In this document: piece after piece, positions 1 through 8,040 of the stretch
How the letters are laid out: each line of letters begins with the position of its first letter
Position numbering within the stretch: the first letter of the stretch is position 1
The notes under the pieces: generated by a model
Database searches by the model: none
What the model saw: the letters and a program-made list of their open reading frames with translations, nothing else
What the model was told of the DNA's origin: nothing
From: Levilactobacillus angrenensis
GTDB lineage: Bacteria > Bacillota > Bacilli > Lactobacillales > Lactobacillaceae
NCBI RefSeq assembly: GCF_003946085.1
Contig: NZ_RHOB01000021.1
Span: 1-42,584 of the forward strand
Direction of reading: 5' to 3'
Length of the DNA stretch: 42,584 nucleotides
Translations under genes and position numbers: made by a program

Positions 1-145
1 GCACCGCCTACGGCTACCGCAACTGGACCAACTTCCACTATAGAATACAGATTGAATTTAATATCCGGGTCCAAAAAAGAGGCCCAATTCGTAAGTGAAT
101 TGAACCTCTCAAATTCTCCCCATCAACACCGGTTGACAAAGAGCC
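1..145 (+). mobile_element. Right end of an ISL3-family-like insertion sequence (partial)
   Basis: The window opens inside an IS. It holds the last codons of a transposase (stop at 96-98) followed by a non-coding end at about 116-145. Read on the minus strand that end starts GGCTCTTTGTCAACCGGTGT, which resembles the terminal inverted repeats I recall for ISL3/IS1165-type elements. The element ends a few bases before the terminator of the S-layer gene, so it is inserted at the 3' side of that convergent gene. The left end lies outside the window, so element length and target duplication cannot be checked. Confidence 0.55.
3..98 (+). CDS. ISL3-family transposase, C-terminal 31 residues (partial)
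   Basis: An open frame enters from the window edge and stops at TGA 96-98. It encodes a tail containing AYGYRNWTNFHYRIQI. The pattern GYRNxxNFxxRI is typical of the extreme C-terminus of ISL3-family transposases, and the IS-like end just downstream supports this. The rest of the gene is outside the window, so it cannot be said whether the transposase is intact. An identification from a short tail alone remains moderate. Confidence 0.55.
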   Translation, partial: TAYGYRNWTNFHYRIQIEFNIRVQKRGPIRK

Positions 146-153
146 CAAAAAAC

Positions 154-189
154 AAAGAAATCCAATTCATCTACGAATTGGATTTCTTT
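154..189 (-). terminator. Intrinsic terminator of the S-layer gene
   Basis: A perfect 15-bp inverted repeat (154-168 with 175-189, arm AAAGAAATCCAATTC) has a 6-nt loop. On the minus strand it is followed by a short T-rich stretch. It lies 44 bp past the S-layer stop codon, as expected for a highly expressed monocistronic mRNA. Confidence 0.85.
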
Positions 190-232
190 CATCTCAATCA
201 ACATTAATCAATGAGACATCTCACACACTATA

Positions 233-1687
233 CTAGCCTAAGTAGTCAGTATTAGTATTTGAGTTAGTGTTAGAAGCAGTAGCAGGGCCCGCAACAAGCT
301 TTGCAGTGTATGCAACTGTGTAAGTTTGACCAAACTTAGTACCAGCGTTTAACGTTGGAGTAGCATTCGTATCTGCATCATATTCATAGTGGTAAGTGTT
401 CTTAGCACTATCAGTGTAAGTCTTAGTACCTTGAATAGTAGCAAGAGTACCCTTATCAGCAAATAATGAAGTAAATGCAGTAGTGTCATTCATAACTGCA
501 GAAGTAGCACCAGTCAAATCATCATTACTCAATGCAGGGATAACGGCGTTAGTCTTATTCAAGATATCACCAATAGCCGCACCCTTGAAGTCAGCAGCAG
601 GTGCTGGATCAAGACTGAGCGTGTCAGGATCCGTAACCGTTTGTACCTTAAGCGTCAACTTAGAAGTAGCGGTTTGAGTAACAGGAACGGTGTAAGTACC
701 ACCGTAAAGGCTGTCACCAGCAACAGCTGGAGTAGTTACAGCAGTTGAACTAGTGTCAACTTGGTAATTAGCAGGAACATTAGCCTTTGCCTTAGCAAAG
801 TTATCCAAAGTGGTTCCAGCAGCGTTAGTAGTCGTTGCACCAACTTGGTCGTTTTGCTTAGTATTCTTAGCAGAAGTAATCCAAGTTGCAGTACCTACAG
901 ACTTCTTAGTAGCGCTATCTACATAGTTAACAGTAACACTGTTGTTAACAGTAGCGGCCTGATCTGATTGGCTAAGTGAAAGACCACCAAGGTCTTGCTT
1001 AGAGTTATCAGTGATAGTAGCATCATAACCCTTACCAGCGTAAATCCAACCAGAAATAGAATTGTCGTTGTCATCAGTTACGTGGTAGTATAATGAACCT
1101 TCACGCGTCTTAGTGGCAGCTTGGTCAACAGTAAAAGTATCTGAAGCAGAAGCGTTGTACAGACTAACCTTCTTAGCCTTGTATTGGGTGTACTTAGGAG
1201 CAGTCCAAAGAGTATTCTTTGCAGTGTTCTTCAAGTAGTACCCAGTAGTTTGTGTAGGCTTCGTTTGATCAGTGGTAGTCTTAGCAGACTTAACGCCAGC
1301 AGCGAAAGTGCCTTCAGTCTTACCACCGTAAACGTAACCACGGTACTTGCCGTCCATCGTTACAACACGGTAGTAAACAGAACCACGGTTAGTAACCTTT
1401 TGGCCGTAAGCACGGAAGTAGTTAGCTGACTTCTTGGAAGTAGCTAATTCGCCCATAACCTTCTTAGAAGCGACGATCTTAGCACCCTTAACAGTACCTG
1501 GCTTAGTGTATAAAGCGTTAGTACCAGTTGCTTCGACGTTACGGTCGGTAGCAGCAGCCTTTAAAGTGGTGTAAGCGCCAGCCTTGGCATATGACTTAGC
1601 TGATGCGTTAGTTGAAACGGCAGCAACTGAGACAAAGCTCAATGCAGCGAGACCCAAGTAAAGAGATTTCTTTAAACTTGATTGCAT
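233..1687 (-). CDS. S-layer protein, L. brevis SlpA/SlpB type
   Basis: A secreted structural protein of 484 residues predicted to form the paracrystalline surface layer. The start MQSSLKKSLYLGLAALSF is a Sec signal peptide ending near ASA|KSYAKA (about residue 30). Residues 30-230 carry the conserved Levilactobacillus S-layer region (GTNALYTKPGTVKGAK, YFRAYG, MDGKYRGYVYGGKTEGTF, EGSLYYHV, GWIYAGKG), whose tyrosine-rich repeats bind the cell wall. The remainder is Thr/Ala/Asn-rich and diverges from the sequences I remember, as is normal for the self-assembly half. I chose the ATG at 1687 over an upstream in-frame start because GGAGGA lies 9 bases before it and family members begin MQSSLKK. The gene has its own promoter and terminator and is not in an operon. 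Confidence 0.93.
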   Translation of the reverse strand: MQSSLKKSLYLGLAALSFVSVAAVSTNASAKSYAKAGAYTTLKAAATDRNVEATGTNALYTKPGTVKGAKIVASKKVMGELATSKKSANYFRAYGQKVTNRGSVYYRVVTMDGKYRGYVYGGKTEGTFAAGVKSAKTTTDQTKPTQTTGYYLKNTAKNTLWTAPKYTQYKAKKVSLYNASASDTFTVDQAATKTREGSLYYHVTDDNDNSISGWIYAGKGYDATITDNSKQDLGGLSLSQSDQAATVNNSVTVNYVDSATKKSVGTATWITSAKNTKQNDQVGATTTNAAGTTLDNFAKAKANVPANYQVDTSSTAVTTPAVAGDSLYGGTYTVPVTQTATSKLTLKVQTVTDPDTLSLDPAPAADFKGAAIGDILNKTNAVIPALSNDDLTGATSAVMNDTTAFTSLFADKGTLATIQGTKTYTDSAKNTYHYEYDADTNATPTLNAGTKFGQTYTVAYTAKLVAGPATASNTNSNTNTDYLG

Positions 1688-1735
1688 AGTATTTCTTCCT
1701 CCAAACATAAAATATGTAATTTATCAAGCAAGAAT

Positions 1736-1764
1736 AGTATAACCGAAGTTAGCGCTTTTGTTAA
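1736..1764 (-). promoter_or_regulatory. S-layer gene promoter
   Basis: On the minus strand a -35 TTAACA (1764-1759) and a -10 TATACT (1741-1736) are separated by exactly 17 bp. The predicted transcript starts near 1728, giving a leader of about 40 nt with the GGAGGA ribosome site. This near-consensus promoter suits a very strongly expressed gene. Confidence 0.75.
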
Positions 1765-2058
1765 GAATTTTATTTCTTAAGTTTGCTAACTCGTTTAGCT
1801 ATCCCCTAACTACGACTATTAGTATAGCCCGTTAGTTGTGGAGAAACAAGGATTATGCTCTTTTTGTCGTTGGATTGAAACAATAAACGGCCTTCTGTAA
1901 TGTTTTTGTCACATGAACAATTTTGCTATGAACAGCTTAACTACAACGTTATGGGCGACTTAAGGTCAATTTAAACTGTTTAGAAGTGGTAAAGATTAAT
2001 GCGGCGTTAAGCTTTGGCCCTGGAAGATTAGGTGGTTCGTTGGGTCAAGACACAATCC
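1765..2058. other. Gene-free spacer upstream of the S-layer promoter
   Basis: About 290 bases of AT-rich sequence separate the S-layer promoter from the divergent small locus at 2059. I see no credible coding frame, no long inverted repeat and no IS end here. Confidence 0.5.
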
Positions 2059-2223
2059 TTGCATTCTCGTGGCTGCGGGTCCATACTCAAGGCATCAAAT
2101 GAAAGGGGGTGATGCTTTTTGGCAACAGGAAATCGTTACCTTAAAGTGATCGCTTCCGCGGAGAACGGAAACGACTAACTTCTTTAAGGTAAAGGCCGGC
2201 GAAATTTTATTCGTCGGCCTTTT
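2059..2223 (+). ncRNA. Small transcript unit, possibly a degenerate type I (holin-like) toxin locus
   Basis: A promoter with -35 TTGCAT (2059-2064), a 17-bp spacer and -10 CATACT (2082-2087) is followed by a strong ribosome site AAAGGGGGTGAT. A TTG-started 19-codon frame runs 2119-2178. A hairpin (TTACCTTAAAG at 2136-2146 with 2182-2192, plus an inner CGCTTCCG/CGGAAACG stem) precedes a terminator at 2193-2223. The RBS followed by a hairpin and terminator is the layout I associate with lactobacillar holin-like type I toxin loci. The peptide, however, has no hydrophobic membrane segment, so an internal deletion is possible. It may instead be a plain structured sRNA. Confidence 0.35.
2193..2223. 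terminator. Bidirectional intrinsic terminator
   Basis: The stem GGCCG(G)CGAA...TTCGTCGGCC is flanked by an A-run on one side and a T-run on the other. It can end the small plus-strand transcript and also the minus-strand gene that stops at 2236. Confidence 0.75.
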
Positions 2224-2235
2224 GTGTTGCTCAGG

Positions 2236-2919
2236 TTAATTTTTCCAATAGTGCGACCAGCCGTTCAAGGTGTCCATATAGGTGCGGACGTGGCCTAAGA
2301 AGACGGCCTGCTGGTCCGCTAGAAACGCGGCGAAGGTGGCCGGTGTATGGCTAGGCAGGTCGTACTGCCACGCCGTCAACATCATGAAGACGCCGGACTG
2401 GCAGTACCAATACAAGAAGTTGTCGTAGTCTGGGAACGGTAGCGTCGTCGACTTCAGCCAGTCCAGATACTCTTGCATGCGGTGCGTGACCTCCGCCAAT
2501 GGCAAGATGTCGGCATCCCCAATCACGAAGTCGGTCTCCTCCGCGTCCGCCCAGGTGAGATTGCCCTGCAGGCTCAACCAGTAATCCCAGATGGTCAGGT
2601 GGGGCATCCGTCGTTGAACCACGTGCGGTTCCGTCGGACTGACCACCTCCCCCGTTTGCCGCAGGTGGTCGAGGTCCCACTCACCAAACAGACTATCCGC
2701 GCCGTTGGGTGGCAGATACTTACCATTGATCCACTGATCGGCCGCAGCACTCCCGTAGTGCATACGACAGAAGTAACACTGAAATTCACTGAGGGCCTTG
2801 CAGTCGGCGGGAAATTCGCGCTGGCAGTAGGCAAAGTAACGTTGATAGGTAAAGGGGATCACCCGGTAGTCCCAGTTGCCGAACTCCCGGGGCCGGCCCA
2901 CTTCAAAGTTCTTCGACAT
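2236..2919 (-). CDS. Hypothetical protein, 227 aa, unknown function
   Basis: A soluble-looking acidic protein unusually rich in Trp, Tyr and Phe (for example RYFAYCQREF, FQCYFCRMHY, YDNFLYWYCQSGVF, GWSHYWKN). It has no signal peptide and no membrane segment. Several cysteines, including a CYFC pair near residue 48, could bind a metal, but I recognise no family. The ATG at 2919 is well supported by AAGGAGG eight bases upstream. It appears monocistronic, ends at the bidirectional terminator at 2193-2223, and shares the GC-rich codon use of the chromosomal background, so it is probably a resident gene. Confidence 0.7.
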   Translation of the reverse strand: MSKNFEVGRPREFGNWDYRVIPFTYQRYFAYCQREFPADCKALSEFQCYFCRMHYGSAAADQWINGKYLPPNGADSLFGEWDLDHLRQTGEVVSPTEPHVVQRRMPHLTIWDYWLSLQGNLTWADAEETDFVIGDADILPLAEVTHRMQEYLDWLKSTTLPFPDYDNFLYWYCQSGVFMMLTAWQYDLPSHTPATFAAFLADQQAVFLGHVRTYMDTLNGWSHYWKN

Positions 2920-3131
2920 GGCACTCGCCTCCTTGAGCGTTACTCTAGCACGTTGCGAGGATGGTGGCGAAATGACGGCTCGGGGGGCGGTCGTTGGTTG
3001 GGTGAGTGGCGGTTGGAATTTTTTCTTTTCCTATTTATGGGTGATTTGGTTGGAAGGTCATCAATCTGACCTGAATCCACCTCTATGTAAGACGCCGCCA
3101 CCGTGCGACGCCTTTTTCTTTAACAGTTTAT

Positions 3132-4346
3132 TCACACCACCGGCTTCGCCTCATGCACGGCGGCCTTCACCTGTTCACCCAGGCGGTGGATGCCGGCGTC
3201 GATGACCGTTGGCGTCAGGCCGCTGAAGCATAGACGCAGGCCGTTGTGGACGTCGCGGTTCGGGTAGAAGTTGGTGCTTGGCACGTAGCTGACGTGGGCG
3301 TTGGGCGTGACCTGGTCATGCAGGAGCGCGCCGGCGTCGATGCCAGCAGGCAAGGTGACCCAGTCGAAGAAGCCCCCGGCTGGCGTGGTGAATTGGGCAT
3401 CGTCCGGGAAGTATTTCCCCAGCGCCGCCACCATGGCCGCACACTGCACGCGGTAGTGGTCCTTGAGCACGTTGACGTGGGCGTCCAGGTCATTGGCCGT
3501 CAGGTAGGCGTCGATGGCCGCGTGGGTCACGCCGGTCGCCTCCAGGTCACTAGCCAGCCGCACCTTCATGATGGCCGCCAGCAATTCGTCATCGGCCACC
3601 AGCCAACCGGTCCGTAAGGCGGGCATTAAAATTTTCGATAGGCTGGACACGAAGACGACGCGGCCCTCGGTGTCAAAGCTCTTGATGGCCGGTAGTGGGG
3701 CTTGCTCGTAGCCCAGGTCGCGATACGGTGAGTCCTCCAGAATGATGAAATCATAGCGATTGGCGAGGGCCACCAGCTGTTCGCGTTTGGCCACGCTCAT
3801 AGTGATACCGGTCGGGTTGTGGAAGTCTGGCACCGTGTACAACAGCTTGATGCCGGGGTGGCGTTTTAAGGTGGTCTCCAGCTGATCAAGGTCGATGCCG
3901 TCTGCTTGGAGGTCAACGCCGTAATACGTCGGCTGGTAGAGGTCTAAGGCCGCCAGCGCCCCCACGTAGGTCGGCACCTCGACGGCTACTTCGTCACCCA
4001 CGTTCAGGAGCGCCTTGGCCACCAGCTCGATGGCTTGTTGCCCACCGACCGTCAAGACCACGTGATCGGCGTCCGTCGTGACCTGCCCCCATTTACCAAT
4101 CCGTGCCGCTAACTTGGCCCGTAACGCTGGGTTGCCTTGGGGATTTTGGTACTGGAACAAATGCGCGCCCTGCTTGGCGATGGCCGTATTGAAGGCCCGC
4201 TGGACCGCCGCCACCGGGAACAGGCTCTCATTGGGACTGCCGGCCGCAAACGAAATGGCGCTGGGGTCCGGGTCGTTCGTGAACAGGCCGCTCAACGCCG
4301 ACGGGACATCTGGATTCGCACGAGTTGCCAACAAATCTTTCAACAT
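3132..4346 (-). CDS. PLP-dependent aminotransferase, class I/II (2-aminoadipate/LysN-like)
   Basis: A cytoplasmic fold-type I aminotransferase of 404 residues. Visible features are FAAGSPNESLFP near the N-terminus, YQNPQGNPALR (the substrate-entry segment of the LysN/MocR-like subgroup), TVGGQQAIELVAKALLN, VPDFHNPTG, LEDSPYRDLGY and SSLSKILMPALRTGW. The lysine in SLSK is the predicted Schiff-base residue. The start is ATG 4346: the in-frame GTG at 4355 sits too close to the AAAGGTG ribosome site. The gene is divergent from the lysR gene at 6995, from which it is now separated by the darTG-like cassette. A LysR-type box lies about 145 bp upstream, so control by that regulator is plausible. The true amino donor and acceptor cannot be read from sequence. 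Confidence 0.88.
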   Translation of the reverse strand: MLKDLLATRANPDVPSALSGLFTNDPDPSAISFAAGSPNESLFPVAAVQRAFNTAIAKQGAHLFQYQNPQGNPALRAKLAARIGKWGQVTTDADHVVLTVGGQQAIELVAKALLNVGDEVAVEVPTYVGALAALDLYQPTYYGVDLQADGIDLDQLETTLKRHPGIKLLYTVPDFHNPTGITMSVAKREQLVALANRYDFIILEDSPYRDLGYEQAPLPAIKSFDTEGRVVFVSSLSKILMPALRTGWLVADDELLAAIMKVRLASDLEATGVTHAAIDAYLTANDLDAHVNVLKDHYRVQCAAMVAALGKYFPDDAQFTTPAGGFFDWVTLPAGIDAGALLHDQVTPNAHVSYVPSTNFYPNRDVHNGLRLCFSGLTPTVIDAGIHRLGEQVKAAVHEAKPVV

Positions 4347-4439
4347 GGTAATCACACACCTTTCTGACAGCGCGGGGCTGCCGGCACTCTGATCAACTTA
4401 CCTAGCGGGCGCGGTGACCCCGCCCTGACCTTGAGTTCA

Positions 4440-4502
4440 TGATAGAATATCGGTGCGCGAAAAGCTGGTTCAACTATTCGGAAATTACGTGAATGTAATT
4501 CA
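4440..4502 (+). promoter_or_regulatory. Promoter/LysR-box copy 1
   Basis: An extended -10 (TG-A-TAGAAT, 4440-4448) is followed 42 bp later by TGAATGTAATTCA (4490-4502). That is a perfect T-N11-A LysR-type box with GAAT/ATTC arms. The 65-base block is about 70% identical by eye to the block at 6902-6963 in front of lysR and lies in the same orientation. It could be the operator of the divergent aminotransferase and also a duplicated remnant of the lysR promoter. Confidence 0.6.
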
Positions 4503-4667
4503 TCTTTACCAATTTGGGTGGGGTTAAAGATAGCCCTAATCGAGACGTCTGCTAGCTTATTGGATAAAGTCTAATAGACGGACTCGCAATACTACTCTAC
4601 CCGTTTCTCTCTAATTTCTCATCAGTCAAAAACGGCAACGGGTCATAGATAAATTCCACCAGGTCTG

Positions 4668-4676
4668 TGTTATACT
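4668..4676 (+). promoter_or_regulatory. Extended -10 promoter of the darG-darT cassette
   Basis: TG-T-TATACT at 4668-4676 forms an extended -10 with no clear -35. The predicted leader is about 70 nt and ends in the AAAAGGGGGG ribosome site of darG. Confidence 0.5.
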
Positions 4677-4751
4677 TCCAGTAAGTTATCAGCTTATTGC
4701 GACACTATGAACTTTACTGACGCAAATGATCAAAGAAAAGGGGGGAATACT

Positions 4752-5699
4752 TTGCTTATTTACTTAAAGACTAGCTTATTTGATAGTCCAGCCCAAGTAC
4801 TCGTCAATACTGTTAATACCGTTGGTGTCATGGGAAAAGGCATCGCTCTCGACTTTAAACGTCTCTATCCTAACATGTTTACTGAATATCGAAAGCTATG
4901 CGAAGCACAAGTATTAACTATCGGAAAGCTATGGCTTTATAAGACAGATAATAAATGGATTTTGAACTTCCCAACCAAAAAGGATTGGCGTAATAAATCA
5001 AAATTAGCTTATATTGAGGTAGGATTACAGAAATTCGTAGCGACATATCGAGCTAAGAAGATTAAAACCATTGCATTTCCTCAACTTGGCGTTGGCAACG
5101 GCGGTCTAGATTGGGAAAGTGAAGTGAAACCTCTTATGGAGAAATATTTACAACCACTACCGATTAAAGTTTATATTCACTTGTATGATAAGAAAATTGC
5201 TACTCCTGAATTCATTAACCCGGGCAGCATGAAAAAATGGTTGGAAAAAGAACCAGCTGTCCTAAGTGTCGGTGAATTCAAGACTGAGCTAAAGCAACAG
5301 TTATCACTAGAGAATCTCAATGCATTCCACGGACATAGGATTGAATTATTAGATGAACAGCCTACATCCAAGTTAGATGATACAGCCGTCGTTTTTATGA
5401 CCATTGAGGGTTCACCCAAAGGCAAATATGCCCTTTCCCAAGCTGACATATCAGACTTCTGGACACGTTTACGGCGACAAGGAGTGATAGTTCCTGTTGA
5501 ACTCCCACAAGAATTGCACAATCATGACGACGAGGAACTATTCAAATTATTGGTATCGACATTGCCTTATATCAAGATACTTCCTGCTGCATTACGCGGA
5601 AAATCAGTTAGCCTGATCACGCTCAATCAAAGTCAGTTACCTGTTCTGACTGTGAATAAGCCAGATGAAAATTCAAAGATGATTTCTGGTGGAAGGTGA
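4752..5699 (+). CDS. darG: DarG-like macrodomain antitoxin (DNA ADP-ribosyl glycohydrolase)
   Basis: A 315-residue protein with an N-terminal macro domain (about 1-165) and a separate C-terminal domain. Diagnostic segments are VNTVNTVGVMGKGIALDFK (ADP-ribose-binding loop 1) and FPQLGVGNGGLDWESEVKPLM (loop 2), both typical of DarG. DarG enzymes remove ADP-ribose from thymidine in DNA, and the C-terminal part binds and blocks DarT. I chose the TTG at 4752 because AAAAGGGGGG lies 7 bases upstream and homologues begin at this point (MLIYLKTSLFDSPAQ); an in-frame ATG at 4707 has no ribosome site. Here darG precedes darT, the reverse of the textbook order. Base composition is clearly more AT-rich than the aminotransferase and lysR on either side, which suggests transfer. 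The reading frame is intact, unlike its partner. Confidence 0.82.
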   Translation: MLIYLKTSLFDSPAQVLVNTVNTVGVMGKGIALDFKRLYPNMFTEYRKLCEAQVLTIGKLWLYKTDNKWILNFPTKKDWRNKSKLAYIEVGLQKFVATYRAKKIKTIAFPQLGVGNGGLDWESEVKPLMEKYLQPLPIKVYIHLYDKKIATPEFINPGSMKKWLEKEPAVLSVGEFKTELKQQLSLENLNAFHGHRIELLDEQPTSKLDDTAVVFMTIEGSPKGKYALSQADISDFWTRLRRQGVIVPVELPQELHNHDDEELFKLLVSTLPYIKILPAALRGKSVSLITLNQSQLPVLTVNKPDENSKMISGGR

Positions 5700-5703
5700 T
5701 CTG

Positions 5704-6770
5704 ATGGACTTTCAAGCAGTTATTAACGATATTCTCAATAAAAGAATACCTACAGATTTAGATGACCTCAAGCTTAAAATGTGGCCACGTTTCGCTTACC
5801 ATTTCACCGACATTCTCAATGCTGTTAATATCCTTAAAGAAGAGCATATCTATTCTAGAAACTACGCCATTCAAAATGGATTGATGCGAAATGATAATGC
5901 TAGTAACCAAGTTATTTCACAAACATCTTCTGACGTGGGAAATTACGTCAGATTATACTTCCGCCCCAAAACTCCAACGCAATTTTATAACGAGGGGTTT
6001 CAGGTAAAGAGTAGCCGCAAAAGCTACATGCTGACTGCCCTATTCCAGTATTTTTTGTGTTTAAACTACCCGAGTTATTAGGACAACCAGGTGTGCAGTT
6101 CACTTCTCAGTCTCTTGCTTTAAAAGGGCCGGTACAACGATACAGTACTCCAGAGGAATTCAGCCAGCTCCCCTTTAGTGATATTTATCAGGATGGCCCC
6201 CTTTGGAACATAACCGAACAGCAGAAAAAGTCTATCATTGGCAGAAAGCAAGCCGAAATCATCGTTCCACAAAAACTGGATCTTGAACAACTGAGGGTAA
6301 TTTTAGTTAGATCTTCTGCTGAAGAAGAAACCTTATTGAACCTGCTTCATGACGCGAATATTTATACATTCGATAACAAAATTATGGTACAAGAAGAGCT
6401 CTACTTTTTTATGAATCGTAATTTTGTCAATGAAGTTGAACTTACCAGTAATCGATTTAAGATACTGAGTAACACCAACAATGCCTATCCTGAAGAATGG
6501 AAAAATCCCGCTCTAGATAATGGATACAGTTTTGCTTTAAATAACGATGCAAGCGATAACTATTTAAACGTGACAATTAAAGTCTTACTTCCTGATGGTT
6601 CCTATTACTGGTGGCCTGGTAAAACTCTTCGAGCCTTGCTAACTAAACGAATTGAGTTAACATTGCCGGATGCTTTACAGTCATACACATTGCTCATTAA
6701 AATCGATGGACATATCGCTTACCAAGGCAATTATATCCAAAGCATTGATAATATTAATATGCCCTTTTAA
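5704..6770 (+). pseudogene. darT: DarT-like ssDNA thymidine ADP-ribosyltransferase toxin, split by a -1 frame change at T6
   Basis: It starts at ATG 5704, with GGAAGGTGAT overlapping the darG stop, so it is translationally coupled. The first frame (5704-6081) has DarT hallmarks: YHFT (32-35), SRN with Arg52, and YVRLYFRPKTPTQF (81-94). It then runs out of frame at the T-run 6051-6056. The second frame (from about 6057 to 6770) continues the fold with FKLPELLG and carries RKQAEIIVP, whose Glu is the expected catalytic residue (about 185 in a joined 355-aa product). Another 130 residues of beta-rich sequence follow and are not in the minimal DarT. The junction is T TTT TTG in the correct phase for -1 slippage (TAT TTT TTG read, then GTG TTT AAA). 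It may be a true inactivation, a sequencing indel (T7 restores the frame) or programmed frameshifting. The second frame has no ribosome site of its own. Confidence 0.8.
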
Positions 6771-6800
6771 CCCTAAGTTTATCTCTGTCCAGATTATATG

Positions 6801-6830
6801 ACGGTCAATCCCCAACGATTGACCGTTTTT
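6801..6830 (+). terminator. Intrinsic terminator after darT
   Basis: Perfect 10-bp arms ACGGTCAATC (6801-6810) and GATTGACCGT are followed by TTTTT. It closes the two-gene cassette. Confidence 0.85.
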
Positions 6831-6901
6831 CATTTTCCATTACCCCACTGCTAATTCACCGCCCCAACCACCGGTCTCTCGTTCCCCTGGCCGCACGGTT
6901 A

Positions 6902-6963
6902 TGCTAAAATACCAGTAACGGAAAAATAGTTCATCTATTTCGAATTTACGTGAATCGCATTCA
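6902..6963 (+). promoter_or_regulatory. Promoter/LysR-box copy 2, in front of lysR
   Basis: An extended -10 (TG-C-TAAAAT, 6902-6910) is followed 40 bp later by TGAATCGCATTCA (6951-6963), a T-N11-A box with the same GAAT/ATTC arms as copy 1. The box lies downstream of the predicted transcription start, consistent with autorepression. Confidence 0.65.
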
Positions 6964-6994
6964 ACTTAACTAACTACTTCAGGGGGTGTCGTCG

Positions 6995-7903
6995 ATGTTA
7001 CCTTTTGCTTACCGCGTCTTCCAAGCTATCGTGCAAGAACAAACTTTTTACCGAGCGGCCCAAACGCTGAACGTCACGCCCTCGGCCATCAGCCACTCCG
7101 TCAATCAATTGGAAAAGGAGCTAGGCTTCCCACTCTTCATCCGCAACCGCACCGGCGTCGAGCTGACACCGGACGGGGAAAACGTCTTACCGCTGATCCA
7201 GGGCGTCATCAACGCCGAGGACCGGCTCCAACAAGCCGCCGCCAACATCAACGGCTTAAACGCCGGGTCCGTGCGGCTGGGGGCCTTTTCCTCCGTATGC
7301 ATCACCTGGCTACCGCCCATCATTCGGCAGTTCAAGCAAGATTACCCGCAAATTGACATCAATTTAGAACAAGCGGGGTTCAGTGACATCGCCGCCGCGG
7401 TCAAAACGGGCCGGCTGGACCTGGGCCTATCCGCCTTGCCGGTCGCGGAAAAGCTGACCGTTCTGCCGCTGGTCAAAGACGAGATCTATTGCATCACCCC
7501 GAGTGATTTCATCCCCGCCAACCGGACCACCGTCACGGCTGCCGACCTGGTCGACCAGAACTTCATCCTCCAACGCGGCGACTACGACAAGGACACAAAG
7601 GCCGCACTCGACCACTACCAGATTCGGCCCAACGCCCTGCGCTTCTCCATCGACGACCAATCCATCTTGGCCATGGTCGAGGCCGGCATGGGCATGGGCA
7701 TTTTGCCCGAGCTAGCCTTGGAACGGGTCAGCGGCAACGTCAACGTCTACCCGTTCGACACGCGTTTCTACCGGACGATTTGTCTAGTGGTCAACTCCGA
7801 GCAGGCCAAGGCCCCGTCGACCGCGAAGATGATTGCGGCCATCACGGCCTACGTCGCGCGGGCCTATCCGGATAAGGTGTTGGAGCATCCGCATGTGGGG
7901 TAA
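6995..7903 (+). CDS. LysR-family transcriptional regulator
   Basis: A 302-residue regulator with an N-terminal winged helix-turn-helix (AAQTLNVTPSAISHSVNQLEKELGFPLFIR, about residues 19-49) and a periplasmic-binding-protein-like effector domain (about 90-295; GSVRLGAFSSV, LDLGLSALP, MVEAGMGMGILPELALE). The ATG at 6995 lies 6 bases after AGGGGGTG; the GTG at 6986 is inside that ribosome site. Its T-N11-A box upstream argues for autoregulation. A second copy of the box next to the divergent aminotransferase makes that gene the likely target, although the darTG cassette now lies between them. The inducer is unknown. Confidence 0.92.
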   Translation: MLPFAYRVFQAIVQEQTFYRAAQTLNVTPSAISHSVNQLEKELGFPLFIRNRTGVELTPDGENVLPLIQGVINAEDRLQQAAANINGLNAGSVRLGAFSSVCITWLPPIIRQFKQDYPQIDINLEQAGFSDIAAAVKTGRLDLGLSALPVAEKLTVLPLVKDEIYCITPSDFIPANRTTVTAADLVDQNFILQRGDYDKDTKAALDHYQIRPNALRFSIDDQSILAMVEAGMGMGILPELALERVSGNVNVYPFDTRFYRTICLVVNSEQAKAPSTAKMIAAITAYVARAYPDKVLEHPHVG

Positions 7904-7982
7904 GGTTGGCTGGCCGGGTTGCCGTTCGCTAGCTACTACAGTCTTAGGAATTGACGTTATATTTTTTAATCGGACAAAGTTA

Positions 7983-8034
7983 AAGTCACCAACAGAGACG
8001 CGTTGTTTAGACGGGTTGCTGTTGGTGGCTTTTT
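7983..8034 (+). terminator. Intrinsic terminator of lysR
   Basis: Arms AAGTCACCAACAG (7983-7995) and CTGTTGGTGGCTT (8019-8031) are followed by a T-run. It lies 80 bp past the lysR stop. Confidence 0.75.
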
Positions 8035-8040
8035 AGCTTT

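Noticed and set aside
6057-6770. Treating the second half of darT as an independent gene
   Set aside because: It begins at a GTG inside the slippery site with no ribosome site, and its sequence continues the DarT fold directly from the first half.
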